Part shown: positions 17,478-28,169 of the stretch, piece by piece
Numbering within the stretch: the stretch's first letter is position 1
How the letters are laid out: each line of letters opens with the position of its first letter
NCBI GenBank assembly: GCA_965227935.1
Contig: CBDDGS010000043.1
Location: 1,178,001-1,242,000, forward strand
DNA: 64,000 nt
Origin: JAWPMT01 sp965227935
GTDB lineage: Bacteria; Bacteroidota; Bacteroidia; Cytophagales; Cyclobacteriaceae
Direction of reading: 5' to 3'
The notes under the pieces: generated by a model
Seen by the model: only the letters and a program-made list of their open reading frames with translations
The model's database searches: none
Told to the model about the DNA's origin: nothing
Program-made: the position numbers and the translations under genes

Positions 17478-18191
17478 ATGAACAAACTAGCAATCATCGG
17501 TTTACTGCTCCTTCTGCGCCACCCCGCGCTGGCTCAGGATAGGGAATACAGCGCCTACTTGACGGCCTCCATGCAAGAATGGGAGCGTGCAGTGGCAGAA
17601 AGGCGAGCCACATTTGAACGCCAGCAGGACGTAACAGCAAAATTTGAGTTGGCGCAATCCATTTTCGGTCTGCTCAATGCTACCATGAAGGACGGCGACC
17701 TGGACCTTTTTGATAAATATGTGGGTGAAGGAGAACGGCACCTCCAGGAACTTATCTATCAGAAGCAATACACGGCCGAATCGAAAGCGCTGCTTTCCGG
17801 TATCCTAGGATTGAAGATTGGCCACCGGTCATGGAAAGGTATGTTCCTCGGAAGTAAAGCAGCCAACCTTGCCAGTGAGGCCTTGGAGGAAAATCCAAAT
17901 TCTCCTATCGTGCAAAAAATGTATGGTAATAATCGATTCTTCACTCCCGATATGTGGGGAGGAGACAAGAAAGAGGCCATAGAAGCCTACAACAAGGCGC
18001 TGACGCTATTTGAGGACCAGGAGTCGGGTAGTTGGATGTACGTGGATACCTTCGCGTGGCTCGGGCAAGCATACCTGAGTCGGGGAAACAATGAGGCTGC
18101 CAGAGAGACCTACGAAAAAGCACTGGAGGTCGAAACCAACTTTAGCTGGATCAAGAATGGGCTTTTACCGGAATTGGCCCGCAATGAATGA
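17478..18191 (+). CDS. Exported TPR-like protein
   Basis: 237 aa with a signal peptide (residues 1-19, ending ALAQ). The mature part is all-helical. A clear tetratricopeptide unit lies near the C-terminus (AWLGQAYLSRGNNEAARETY with a following EKAL), and weaker helical pairs precede it. It probably resides in the periplasm. No catalytic motif is seen. Its promoter region carries the same palindrome as the upstream operon, so it likely belongs to the regulon of the winged-helix protein and may work with the membrane protein at 16569. It shares a bidirectional terminator with the giant gene at 18276. Confidence 0.75.
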   Translation: MNKLAIIGLLLLLRHPALAQDREYSAYLTASMQEWERAVAERRATFERQQDVTAKFELAQSIFGLLNATMKDGDLDLFDKYVGEGERHLQELIYQKQYTAESKALLSGILGLKIGHRSWKGMFLGSKAANLASEALEENPNSPIVQKMYGNNRFFTPDMWGGDKKEAIEAYNKALTLFEDQESGSWMYVDTFAWLGQAYLSRGNNEAARETYEKALEVETNFSWIKNGLLPELARNE

Positions 18192-18221
18192 TTCCTGGAC
18201 CTAATGCTGAAGGTTCAGTTC

Positions 18222-18254
18222 AAAAAAAACCGCACCCCAAGAGGGCGCGGTTTC
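18222..18254. terminator. Bidirectional terminator between convergent genes
   Basis: AAACCGC at the left pairs with GCGGTTT at the right, around an ACCC/GGG inner stem. An A-run precedes and T-rich sequence follows, so it can serve both the TPR gene and the giant gene ending at 18276. Confidence 0.8.
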
Positions 18255-18275
18255 TTGCTTCTCTGTTGTTGTTGC

Positions 18276-21200
18276 TTATCTCTTGATAAGCTTGGATTCA
18301 TGCAAAATATTCTCGTTCTCTCCGCGAATGACCAAACTATAGATGCCAGCGGGTACGTTCCTAAGATCTACGCTTCCACCGGTGCCGATTGTCTTCTGAA
18401 GAATCAGTCGGCCTTCCAGCGTATAGATACGTAGGGACGCTCCCCGTTCTGTCAGGTCCACTTTTAGGAAGTCAGTAACCGGGTTAGGGTACAGACGGAT
18501 CTCACTCACCTCAGGAGCAACCGAAAGGATCTGGGTGCCTTCACTCAAACGAAGTGTTGCACTCGCCTGGCCAACGTAGTTGGTCTCATCAATTGTGACC
18601 ACCACCTCGTACTCGCCAGCTGCCGTTGGAGCTTCTGCTTCGCCATTGTAGGTGATCGTGTAGCTAAGCCCAGCCGGAGAAGTCGTCACAGTAGGCGCTT
18701 TGGCAGTGCCGTCCGCTTCGTGCTCAAGGCTCTCAATAGAAATCGTTGCCGATGCTTTTGCTACCATATAGAAACCGCCCACAAATGACAATGAATAGTT
18801 GTCATCGCCACCACCTAGCAGGTATATGTCGTAGGTGCCCGCATCAGGGTTAGATCCACCATTAAATGTGGCACGAGGGATTTTATCCAAAACACTCTCG
18901 TCCTCTCCATTGACGAAGCCACTGAAGCTAAATTCGAATGTCGGTACATCCTCTCCATAGGTACTGGATACGTCCGCTATGTTGATTACGAGCCTCGCTT
19001 TCTCGACGGTTAAAGTGTGCGTGACGCTCTCGGCAGCGTTGTAGGTGTCGTCACCCTCCTGCGAAACGGTGATGTCAGTGGTGCCGGCGCCGACTATGGC
19101 TATAGAACCATTGGACACCGTGGCCACATCTGTGTTGGAACTGGTGATGGTAACCTCCAGATCAGAACTAGAACTCGCAACAAGCGAGAACGCCGCGTCG
19201 CCGTAGGTTCTCACAGATAGCGCGTCAAACGTAATCGTCTGATCCAATTTGGTCGACCCCCCACCTTCGGACCCGGCCTCGACAGTGGTGAAAGCCCAGA
19301 TAGCTCCATTGGCAATACCTTCAAACTCATTGCCGGAAGGATCCGCGAAAGCACCCTCGTCGATGATAATGTAGTAAGAGGTGCCATTTTCCAGATCTCC
19401 TTCTGCGAACGAGAATGAATAGGTAGTACCTGAAACACTCGAAGGAGTCAGCGTCTTCACAACTTCATCTGAAGTAGCATTGACCAGCTTGATATCTCCC
19501 GAACCAATTATGACGGATTCGTCAAAGGTGATCTCGAAGCTGTTGAAATCAATGGCAACATCCGTCGATCCATTTTCAAGGGCCAGCGCAGCTATCTCTG
19601 GAGCCTCTATGTCCGCTGTTGTGAAAGACCACACGCTCTCATCAGAAATTCCTGTGAAGTCATTCCCGAACAGATCGCTGTAGGCCCCCGAAGCAATCTC
19701 TATATGATATTGCGTCGCAGATGACAGGTTAGACCCACTGAAGGCAATGCTAAAGGATGAAGTCCCTGAACTAGTACCCGACGTAGTCGTCTTCACCACA
19801 TTCCCCGTCGAGGTCTCGATCAGATTGATCGTGCCATCATTGGCGGTGACGGGCTCGCTAAACGTGATGTCAAATGATAGAGTTGTCACAGATACATCCT
19901 CAGCGCCATTCTCAGAATCAAGGTCACTGATCGTGGGAACGACATCATCTTCTGTAGTGAAAGACCATTCATTGGCGCTTATGCCATCAAACGCATTACC
20001 TGATTCGTCGGCGAAAGCCTCTGACTCCAGCACTATATAGTACGTCTTCAAGGCATCGAGCGTAATACCATCGAATGTGATCGTGTGAGACCTGTCCGCT
20101 GCAACCGACGGCAGTGTCGTCGTAGCCAGCACCTCCCCGGTCTCGGACTCGATCAATCGGATGCTGCCGCTACCCGGCTCCACGTCCTCGTCAAAAGTGA
20201 TCTCAAACGAATTGGTGCTTGTCGACACATTAGTTTCATCGTCAACAGGACTCAGTCTTGTCACCGTCGGTGTGATGAAATCGGCAGTGGTAAATGACCA
20301 CGTACTGCCATCGTTAATACCTGCAAAGTCATTGGCCACCAGATCAGCATAGGTCGCAGCGTCCACCTCTATGTGGTAAGTGGTCGAACTCTCCAATGGT
20401 GTATCGTCGAAGAAGAAAGACTGAACCTTGCTGTCACCAAAATCAGTGGGTGTGGTCGTTTTGATCACCTCACCTGTGGAACTCTTCACCAAATTAATCG
20501 CCCCCGTCTCTACGGATACTTGTTCGTTGAATACAGCTGTGAAGGACACCACCTCCAGGGCCACATCATCAGAGCCATTTTCTGGATAGGTAGAACTGAT
20601 CGTCGGCGCAAAAGTATCTACGGAAAGAAGAGATATACCCCCTGTGTACTCCGTCTGGAATTTCCATGACTGATCGGTCAATGCCTCAGAAGGGTTGCCG
20701 AAGGCATCCACGTAGGCGCCCTCTTCCATCAAAACATGATACGCCGTGATGGAGTCGAGTGCAATGGTACCAAAAGAGAATCCCTGGTACCTGGAAACTC
20801 CCAGATCAGAAGGAGTTGCAGTCGCAATCGTGTCGCCACTCACCGTTTCCACAAGATGGACATTACCCGTACTGGCACTTACTACCTCGTCGAACGATAC
20901 CTGGAAGAAGGTAATGTCCACAGGTACATCCACTTGGTTGTTTCTAGGGAATAGAGGCGTGCCTACAGGAGGATCAGTTTCGGCATTGACGGTAGTGAAA
21001 GTCCATGTCTCCGAATCGCTGATTCCCGCAAAGTCGTTGCCGAACATATCGACATAGACACCAGCATCCATCTCAATGTGATAGGTGGTATTCGCGGAGA
21101 GCAGTGCGTCATCAAACACGAAGCTCTGATAGTCGCTATTACCGTAATCCAGAGGTGTGGTGGTCTTCACTACCGTACCCGTCCCCGTCTCTACCAGGTT

Positions 21201-24200
21201 GATGTTACCTGTGCCTGGCTGTACAGTCTCATCAAATGAAATATTGAAGTACTTGCGACCAAGTGACTCGTTGATACTACCTGTTCGCGGCCATAGATAT
21301 CGGGTACTTGGCGCCTCGGCATCTACATCTTCGGTGGTGAAAGACCAGGTAGTCTCGTCGGCGATTCCCTCAAAGGCATTGTCAAAGATGTCCTTGACGA
21401 TCCCAGCATCCATCTCTATATGGTATGCGGTATTGGCCTCCAGTAGGGTATTGTCGAAGATCAAATCCCAATACTGCGAGCTACCCTCCCGATCAGGCAT
21501 ATCAGTAGTCTTCACCACGTCTCCGGTCGCTGTTTTTATCAGTCGCGCCTCACCTCCAGCACTCACGACTTTTTCATCGAAATACATGTAGAAATCTGTG
21601 CGCCCTACGCTGACATTCACACTATTGTCTTGAGGGTAGAGCCAGTCAAGATCCGGAGCGACCGTCTCGGCTTCCTCTGTGGTAAAACTCCAGGTCTCAG
21701 TGTCACTGATTCCGGCAAAAGCATTTCCAAAGACATCCTCGAAAGCTCCATCGTCAATCAGGATATGATAATCGGTACCCATTTCGAGTTGTACCACGTC
21801 AAAATAAAAGTAGCTGTACTCGTAGGTGCCTTCATCAAATATTTGTGCCGATGCAATCGTATCCCCGGTACCTGTCTTGACCAATCGTGCAAATAGATCT
21901 GTAGCGCTCACAGGCTCGTCAAATCCAATCGTGAACCAATCAGGATTCAATGGCATGTCTCCAATGTTGTTCGGGAATAGGTAGTCGATCTCAGGAGGCG
22001 TCGTCTCCTCAGCTTGCGTTGTAAAGGACCACAATGTCTCATCTGAAATGCCTCCGAAGTCGTTGCCAAACGCATCAGCATAACTGCCAGGATCCATTTC
22101 AATATGGTATTCTGTCCCAGCTTCCAGCAACGGCGCATCATAAAAGTAGAACCCTTGCCATGACGAAGCTCCATACTGATCAGGAGTAGTGGTGCTAACC
22201 ACAGTGCCGGATCCTGTTTCGACCAGGCTTATCACGCCTGTTTGTGGCAGCACAGCCTCATCAAATTCGAGATTGAAGTACTTCCTCGTGACATTGATAC
22301 CCTCAGCCCCATTGTCGGGATAGGTTTCACTGATCACCGGAGAATCAGCATCCGCGGCCTCAGTAGAGAAAGCCCAAGTGTTATCGGTGTGAATTCCTTC
22401 AAATTCATTACCGAACACATCCACAAATACACCACTGTCCATCTCAATGTGGTAGGTAGTCGAGGCCTCAAGTAGCTCCTGATCGAACTGGAAGCCCTGA
22501 TAGCGAGATGAACCCCAATTGGATGCGTTGGTCGTCTTCACCACCTCATCGGTCGTGCTATTGATCAATCGGATCTCTCCGGATCCCCCTTGCACCGGTT
22601 CATCAAAATAGACGTTGAAATAATTCCTCGAAATAGGCACAGAGCTCTCATTATTGCCTGGTTCTTTGTAAGTAATCACGGGTGGATCGGTCTCTGTGGC
22701 TTGTGTGGTAAAAGACCAACTAGTCTCGTCACTAATGCCCACGAAGGCATTGTCAAACACATCTACGAACAGACCTGAGTCAATTTCTATATGGTACCCG
22801 GTATTTGGCTCCAAGGTGATATTCCCAAAGTCAAAGCCGAAGTATCTTTCCACCTGACCATAGTCATACGGTGAAGTTTCGCCTATGACCGTTCCGCTAG
22901 CTGTCTCCACCAATCGGATCTCGCCACTGGCCAGTTGCACAGCCTCATTAAAAGATATGGAAAAGTAGCTCTCGCCGATGGAGACACCAGTCTCTCCTGG
23001 TCTCGGCTGTGTCCATTCCACTTGCGGTGGATCACTTTCAGCGGACTTAGTAGTGAATGACAAGCTCTCATCGTATACACCATCAAACTCATTGCCAAAT
23101 AGATCAATGAAGGTGGCGGTATCCATCTCTATATGATATTGAGTGCCCGGATCCAGCAGCTGTCGGCTATCTAGGTGAACCGAATGATACCTCGACGCAT
23201 AATCAGACGAGATTGTCCTTTCCCGGATCACTACATCTCCGGTAGCCGTCTCAACGACGCGGACCTCTCCATCGGCCGGATGCACTTGTTCATCAAATTC
23301 AAATGAGACATAGGTGAGCCCCAAGTCAACATTCGTTTGATTAGAGTAAGGATAGGAATAAAGGAGCTGCGGCTTGTCGGTCTCAGCAGACTGCGTAGTG
23401 AAACTCCAGGAGCCTGCAGAAATACCTTCAAATGCATTGCCAAAACCATCGACATAGGCTCCCGAGTCCATTTCGATATAGTATTCTGTCTCTGGTTCCA
23501 AAAGACCGCTTGGAAAGTAAAACCACTGATAGGACTGACCAGGATAGAAGTCATTGAGGCCTGAGGTCTTCACAACTTCTGACGTCGCCGCTTTTACCAG
23601 CCTGGCCTCTCCTCCATTGTAGGACACTGCTTCATCAAACTCTATCGAAACTTCTGAAAGACCAAGTTCCACCTGGTTGCTGCCATTGAACGGCCAGACA
23701 TCTTGGACCTCAGGTGCATCCGAGTCAGGATCCTGGGTCACAAAATACCAGGTCGTGGTATCCGATATGCCTTCGAATGCATTGCCAAATACGTCCTGAT
23801 ACAGTGCGGAGTCGATTGTGAAGTGGTACTTCGTAGATGGCTCAAGAAACTCGAAGTCAAAGTAGAAGTATGGATACCGGGTGAGTCCATCACCCAGGTA
23901 GGCCGTAGCCACTGTTTCGCCCGTACTGGTCTTCACCAATTCCACATTGCCCTGATTGGTGGTCACAACCTCATCGAACTGGATACTAAAACCATTTCGC
24001 AGCCTGCCGATACTCACATTACTCTCACCGTTCGTGGGCCACAGGTATTCAATGACTGGCGCATCCGTCTCTGTCGCCTGGGTCGTGAAGGACCAACCAG
24101 TCTCATCTGAGATGGCAGCCAGTTCATTGCCAAAAACATCGACAAACAATCCCTGGTCCATCTCAATGTGATAAGCCGTTGCTGGAGCAAGAATCACTTC

Positions 24201-27200
24201 CGGGAAATAGTAATGCGCCCACTTCTTAGGTCGATTATCATCATAAGATTCTCCAACACCTATTGTCGTGCCCGATGATGTCTCCACAAGTCGCAGGCTT
24301 CCAGTATTGTAGCTGACGGCCTCATCAAATTCTATATAGAATCCCTCGGCAGCAGCCGCGATAGAAACATTCGTCGCTCCGTTACCAGGAGAGGTATAGG
24401 ATATCTGTGGCTCTTGCGTTTCTACATCAGAGGTCGTGAAAGACCATGCCTCATCGCCGGAGATACCAGCAAAAGGGTTTCCAAAAGCATCGACAAAAGT
24501 CCCAGAGTCGATCTCCAAATGGTAAGTGGTCAACGGCTCGAGCAGAACGAAGTTGAAATAGATACTCTTGCTATCCCCAAAATAATCCCCTGCACCCAAG
24601 GTCGTCTGCGTAATGGTTGTGCCACTTGAGGACTCCACAAGACGCGCTTGTCCACCAGCATCCCTCACTGATTCGTCGAAAGTTATCCTGAACCAATCTC
24701 CGAGCTGTGCGATAGATACGCCGGTACTGCCATTTGCTGGCGATAGTTGCGTCAACACTGGAGCTGTTTCGTCCGGCGCTTCAGTCGTAAAAGTCCATGT
24801 TTCTGAACCAGAAATTCCCGCGAAAGCATTTCCAAACAGATCCTGGTAAGTACCGGCGTCAATCTCAACGTAGTAGGTGGTATTCGGTGCCAGTGTCAGA
24901 TTGTTGAAGTAGGCGTATTGCCAGCGGCTATTTGGGTTATCGCCACTCGGTGAGGCCGTTCCAACTACTTCATCTGTCGCCAAATCGATCAATCGGACCT
25001 CGCCTCCGACATAAGTGACGGCTTCATCAAATTGGAAGTCCAATGAGCGACTTAAGAATTGAGCGATACTCACATCCTGGGCGCCATTCTGTGGAGTGCT
25101 CCAGTCGAGCACTGGCGGAACAGTGTCCCCCTCACCAGTCGTGAAGTTCCAGGTCGTCTCATCAGAGATACCAGGAAATGCATTACCAAATACGTCCACG
25201 AATAACCCGGCATCAATCTCCACATGGTACTCGGTAAAAGGTTCAAGGACCGTCCCACTAAATGAAAACCACTGATAGGATTTATAGCGGTAGTATTGGT
25301 CTGGCGTAGCATTGGCCACAACCTCTCCGGTGGATGTCTTTATAATTTTAACCTCCCCGGCTCCATGAGTCACAATCTCATTGAAGCCCAGTGAAAACCC
25401 ATATTCTATTACGACGGGATGACCGGTCCTGTCATCCGAGGGATCCACATAAGTGAGAATCGGTGCGTCCGTCTCAGTTCCTCCTGTCGTGAAGGACCAG
25501 GTGGTATTGCCTGCTATACCTTGAAATGCATTGCCAAAGACGTCTTCGAACGCTCCCGCATCGACCTCCACGTAGTAGGTATGGAGTGTCTCCAGCAGCA
25601 CCCCATCAAAGTACAGATAGTGATACTTCGTGAGGTTTTCATCAGGTGCTATGGTGGCGGTGGTGATGACCTCATCGGTCACCGCATCGACCAGTCTTGC
25701 CTGGCCCCCTGCAGCCCTGGCTACCTCATCCAACTCAATTGTAAATTCACTGTAAGCACGACCGATGGAAATACCTGTCTCGCCATTTTGTGGATAGTTA
25801 AATGCTATCACTGGAGGGATTGATTCGGGATCTTGTGTGCGGAAAGACCAGGTATCAGGATCTGAGATGCCTCCAAAGACGTTACCAAAAGCGTCTACGT
25901 AAGATCCAGGATCCACCTCTATGTGATAGTCTGTCCCGATTTCCAGCATGAGGTCCCATTGAAAGTTGATGTACTGCCACTGCTGTTGAGGATAATAGTC
26001 CGGAAGCTGGGTGGAGGAAATGACCTCACCAGTACTGGTCTCGATCAATCGGGCCTCCCCGGAAACCAACGTAACCGGCTTATCGAACTGGAGCGTAAAG
26101 CTGTTTTGCAGCCGGACAATGGAAACGTTTAGTGCATCATCCGCTGGATCCAGGTATGAAATCGCCGGAGGAATCGTATCCGCCTCTTTTGTAGTGAACT
26201 TCCACGTATCATCGGAGAAGCCTGGGAAGGCATTACCAAAAAGATCCTGATAAGCTCCGTCATCAATCTCAATATGATATTGCGTAGCAGGCTCGAGCAG
26301 ATCATGATATATGTACAATTCCTGATTTGTTCCAGTGCCTCCATTTGAAGCAACATCGGCAGTCCCCACGACATCACCGGTCGAAGACTTCACCAATCGG
26401 GCCTGTCCACCCACAGCGGTGGTCGTCTCATCAAACCAAAGCGAGAACCAGGTTTGGTGTAGTAGGATGCCTGACTCCCCAAAAGAAGGATAACTGCTTT
26501 CGACAACCGGGGGATCGGTCTCAGCATCCTGTGTGGTAAAATACCAGATAGAATCACCATAGATGCCTTGGAAAGTATTTCCAAAAACATCCACGAAAGC
26601 TCCCGAGTCAATTTCGACATAATATGTCGTGACAGGTGACAGCAGTAGATCATTGAACCAGAAATATAGATAATTGCGATATTCTCCATCACTGACGATG
26701 GAAGTCGTTGAAATGACGTCCTCTGTTGTGACATTGATCAAGCGGGCCTCGCCGGATACCGCAGAAACTTTCTCATCAAACGAGATTAGAAAACCATACT
26801 CCGGCCCTCCTAGACCTATGCCTAGCTCTCCTGGGGAAGGATCAAAACCCGTTGCTAATGGGCGATCCGTCTCCGCCACCTCTGTGGTGAATGACCACAC
26901 CGTGTCGGTCTCTATGCCCGCGAATAGATTGCCAAATACATCAGCGAATGCACCGGCATCTATCTCTACATGGTATTGAGTGGCAGGCTCCAGGCGATCA
27001 AAATCAAAATACACATATTGCCAATGGGAGTTGGGGTAGTAGGGATCGAAAGCCGCAGAATCCACAAGCTCCCCCGTTACACTATTATACAGGTGGGCAA
27101 ACCCCTCGATGTAAGAAACCTGCTCGTCTAATTGTACCCTGAAAGATTTTAAAGTGATACCAACATCAACCTCCGCATCACCGGGATAGCTATCATAGTA

Positions 27201-27998
27201 CACTGGCGCATCTGACTCCGCTTCCTCGGTGGTGAACACCCATGTGTCACCATAGACCCCACCAAAGCGATTCCCAAAATTGTCGTAGATAAAACCCGAA
27301 TCGACCTCTACACGATAAGTCGTGGAGGGTTCCAGAGGGTCTCCCGAACCGGGGTAGATGCTGCGATAGTAGCTGTTTCTCGCGAGTACAGGAATAGTCG
27401 AAACCAAAACATCGTCCTGAACTCTGTAGATCCTGAACGCCCCATTGTCATGTCTAACGACTTCGTCAAATTCAATGTGGAAATCTTGCAGAAGGACACT
27501 CGCACTTGTGGCAGAATTAAGGGGGTTCTGATCCACAATGACGGGCACATCTTCCTCGAAAGCTTCGGTTGTAAAGGACCAAACGCTATCTGCGTAAATA
27601 CCATTAAACCAATTTCCCGCACCGTCGAAATAGGCGTTGCTATCAATTTCAATATGATAGGTCGTGGATGGCTGCATGAGAAGCCCATCGAAGCTAAAGT
27701 CATGACCCGTATAGCCATCATTGTACCCCCGAGGTGAGGTGATCGCAATCACACTGTCCGTGGCAGTATGGACAAGTCGGATCTTGCCAGGACCATCATA
27801 CATTCCACGATCAAAATTGATCCAGAAATCAGAATGTGAAACTTCCACACCAGTCGCGCCATTGCCCGGTGATTTACTTGAGATCGCAGGGGGATCACTA
27901 AAAAATGTTACAAGCTCATTAGCACTAGCATGTAAGCCACATAGGCAAAAAATTGCCGCAAACGCCACAGCGTTGCGAACATGAGTAAAATGTTGCAT
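18276..27998 (-). CDS. Giant surface protein: 25 SbsA-type Ig-like repeats, MBG-like domains, T9SS sorting tail
   Basis: 3240 aa with a signal peptide (residues 1-26, ending ASA). Counting the closing motif (W-x-F-T-T and variants) gives 25 tandem Big_5/SbsA Ig-like domains of about 100-110 aa, each with an FDE-type strand, a TTYHIE[MI]D strand and F[GD]N-x-F before the motif; linkers are mostly of the type ETDxP. Domains 22-25 have shorter linkers and are the most divergent. Then follow about three bacterial Ig/MBG-like domains (LDQTITFD, VSSTYGEDVPTFEFSFSGF, TYNGEAEAPTAAGEY). The last 80 aa, RLYPNPVTDFLKVDL to VPAGIYSLVI and LIKR, are a type A T9SS sorting domain. It is therefore exported to the outer surface and probably anchored by A-LPS or released. 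Likely an adhesin or a long stalk; there is no enzymatic domain. Confidence 0.93.
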   Translation of the reverse strand: MQHFTHVRNAVAFAAIFCLCGLHASANELVTFFSDPPAISSKSPGNGATGVEVSHSDFWINFDRGMYDGPGKIRLVHTATDSVIAITSPRGYNDGYTGHDFSFDGLLMQPSTTYHIEIDSNAYFDGAGNWFNGIYADSVWSFTTEAFEEDVPVIVDQNPLNSATSASVLLQDFHIEFDEVVRHDNGAFRIYRVQDDVLVSTIPVLARNSYYRSIYPGSGDPLEPSTTYRVEVDSGFIYDNFGNRFGGVYGDTWVFTTEEAESDAPVYYDSYPGDAEVDVGITLKSFRVQLDEQVSYIEGFAHLYNSVTGELVDSAAFDPYYPNSHWQYVYFDFDRLEPATQYHVEIDAGAFADVFGNLFAGIETDTVWSFTTEVAETDRPLATGFDPSPGELGIGLGGPEYGFLISFDEKVSAVSGEARLINVTTEDVISTTSIVSDGEYRNYLYFWFNDLLLSPVTTYYVEIDSGAFVDVFGNTFQGIYGDSIWYFTTQDAETDPPVVESSYPSFGESGILLHQTWFSLWFDETTTAVGGQARLVKSSTGDVVGTADVASNGGTGTNQELYIYHDLLEPATQYHIEIDDGAYQDLFGNAFPGFSDDTWKFTTKEADTIPPAISYLDPADDALNVSIVRLQNSFTLQFDKPVTLVSGEARLIETSTGEVISSTQLPDYYPQQQWQYINFQWDLMLEIGTDYHIEVDPGSYVDAFGNVFGGISDPDTWSFRTQDPESIPPVIAFNYPQNGETGISIGRAYSEFTIELDEVARAAGGQARLVDAVTDEVITTATIAPDENLTKYHYLYFDGVLLETLHTYYVEVDAGAFEDVFGNAFQGIAGNTTWSFTTGGTETDAPILTYVDPSDDRTGHPVVIEYGFSLGFNEIVTHGAGEVKIIKTSTGEVVANATPDQYYRYKSYQWFSFSGTVLEPFTEYHVEIDAGLFVDVFGNAFPGISDETTWNFTTGEGDTVPPVLDWSTPQNGAQDVSIAQFLSRSLDFQFDEAVTYVGGEVRLIDLATDEVVGTASPSGDNPNSRWQYAYFNNLTLAPNTTYYVEIDAGTYQDLFGNAFAGISGSETWTFTTEAPDETAPVLTQLSPANGSTGVSIAQLGDWFRITFDESVRDAGGQARLVESSSGTTITQTTLGAGDYFGDSKSIYFNFVLLEPLTTYHLEIDSGTFVDAFGNPFAGISGDEAWSFTTSDVETQEPQISYTSPGNGATNVSIAAAAEGFYIEFDEAVSYNTGSLRLVETSSGTTIGVGESYDDNRPKKWAHYYFPEVILAPATAYHIEMDQGLFVDVFGNELAAISDETGWSFTTQATETDAPVIEYLWPTNGESNVSIGRLRNGFSIQFDEVVTTNQGNVELVKTSTGETVATAYLGDGLTRYPYFYFDFEFLEPSTKYHFTIDSALYQDVFGNAFEGISDTTTWYFVTQDPDSDAPEVQDVWPFNGSNQVELGLSEVSIEFDEAVSYNGGEARLVKAATSEVVKTSGLNDFYPGQSYQWFYFPSGLLEPETEYYIEMDSGAYVDGFGNAFEGISAGSWSFTTQSAETDKPQLLYSYPYSNQTNVDLGLTYVSFEFDEQVHPADGEVRVVETATGDVVIRERTISSDYASRYHSVHLDSRQLLDPGTQYHIEMDTATFIDLFGNEFDGVYDESLSFTTKSAESDPPQVEWTQPRPGETGVSIGESYFSISFNEAVQLASGEIRLVETASGTVIGETSPYDYGQVERYFGFDFGNITLEPNTGYHIEIDSGLFVDVFDNAFVGISDETSWSFTTQATETDPPVITYKEPGNNESSVPISRNYFNVYFDEPVQGGSGEIRLINSTTDEVVKTTNASNWGSSRYQGFQFDQELLEASTTYHIEMDSGVFVDVFGNEFEGIHTDNTWAFSTEAADADSPVISETYPDNGAEGINVTRKYFNLEFDEAVLPQTGVISLVETGSGTVVSTTTPDQYGASSWQGFYFYDAPLLEAGTEYHIEMDPGSYADAFGNDFGGISDETLWSFTTQAEETTPPEIDYLFPNNIGDMPLNPDWFTIGFDEPVSATDLFARLVKTGTGDTIASAQIFDEGTYEYSYFYFDVVQLEMGTDYHILIDDGAFEDVFGNAFAGISDTETWSFTTEEAETVAPDLDWLYPQDNSVNVSVGRTDFYMYFDEKVVSAGGEARLIKTATGDVVKTTDMPDREGSSQYWDLIFDNTLLEANTAYHIEMDAGIVKDIFDNAFEGIADETTWSFTTEDVDAEAPSTRYLWPRTGSINESLGRKYFNISFDETVQPGTGNINLVETGTGTVVKTTTPLDYGNSDYQSFVFDDALLSANTTYHIEMDAGVYVDMFGNDFAGISDSETWTFTTVNAETDPPVGTPLFPRNNQVDVPVDITFFQVSFDEVVSASTGNVHLVETVSGDTIATATPSDLGVSRYQGFSFGTIALDSITAYHVLMEEGAYVDAFGNPSEALTDQSWKFQTEYTGGISLLSVDTFAPTISSTYPENGSDDVALEVVSFTAVFNEQVSVETGAINLVKSSTGEVIKTTTPTDFGDSKVQSFFFDDTPLESSTTYHIEVDAATYADLVANDFAGINDGSTWSFTTADFITPTVTRLSPVDDETNVSTSTNSFEITFDEDVEPGSGSIRLIESETGEVLATTTLPSVAADRSHTITFDGITLDALKTYYIVLESEAFADESGNAFDGISANEWSFTTEDDVVPTISDLDSENGAEDVSVTTLSFDITFSEPVTANDGTINLIETSTGNVVKTTTSGTSSGTSSFSIAFSGSNLSSATQYHIEIASGAYSDLFGNDFTGISDESVWSFTTADIEAPEIAALALENGSTDVAIDFNSFEITFDESVIIGSGDIKLVNATSDEVVKTLTPSSVSGTTYSFSFAEGDLENGTSYYIIIDEGAFADPSGNEFEGIANGAIWAFTTVEAGSEGGGSTKLDQTITFDALSVRTYGDAAFSLVASSSSDLEVTITSSNTDVATVSNGSIAIVGAGTTDITVSQEGDDTYNAAESVTHTLTVEKARLVINIADVSSTYGEDVPTFEFSFSGFVNGEDESVLDKIPRATFNGGSNPDAGTYDIYLLGGGDDNYSLSFVGGFYMVAKASATISIESLEHEADGTAKAPTVTTSPAGLSYTITYNGEAEAPTAAGEYEVVVTIDETNYVGQASATLRLSEGTQILSVAPEVSEIRLYPNPVTDFLKVDLTERGASLRIYTLEGRLILQKTIGTGGSVDLRNVPAGIYSLVIRGENENILHESKLIKR
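19285..27880 (-). repeat. 25 tandem coding repeats of about 320-340 bases
   Basis: In-frame array inside the giant gene. Each unit encodes one Ig-like domain. The units are alike in protein but clearly different in DNA, with no identical neighbours noticed. The array is therefore old and held by selection, not a recent expansion. Confidence 0.85.
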
Positions 27999-28169
27999 GA
28001 ACAGAGTTGTTTTTCAATGAAGAGAAGCGTTTCAATAGTTGTTGCACTGGGCATAAGAAAGTTACCAAAAAAGATTATACGTACCGTGTATGCGCCATTG
28101 CTTTTCGATGAACGACATGAAAATTGATGATAAACGCCTACTTTCTCGGAAAACTGCCCCTACGTAGCC

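Noticed and set aside
19285..27880. CRISPR-like regular repetition
   Set aside because: The units are about 320 bases, in frame, and diverged; there are no short identical repeats with spacers and no cas genes.
18276..27998. Many short plus-strand frames opposite the giant gene, with recurrent similar peptides
   Set aside because: They are antisense readings of the repeated Ig domains, so their similarity to each other comes from the repeats.
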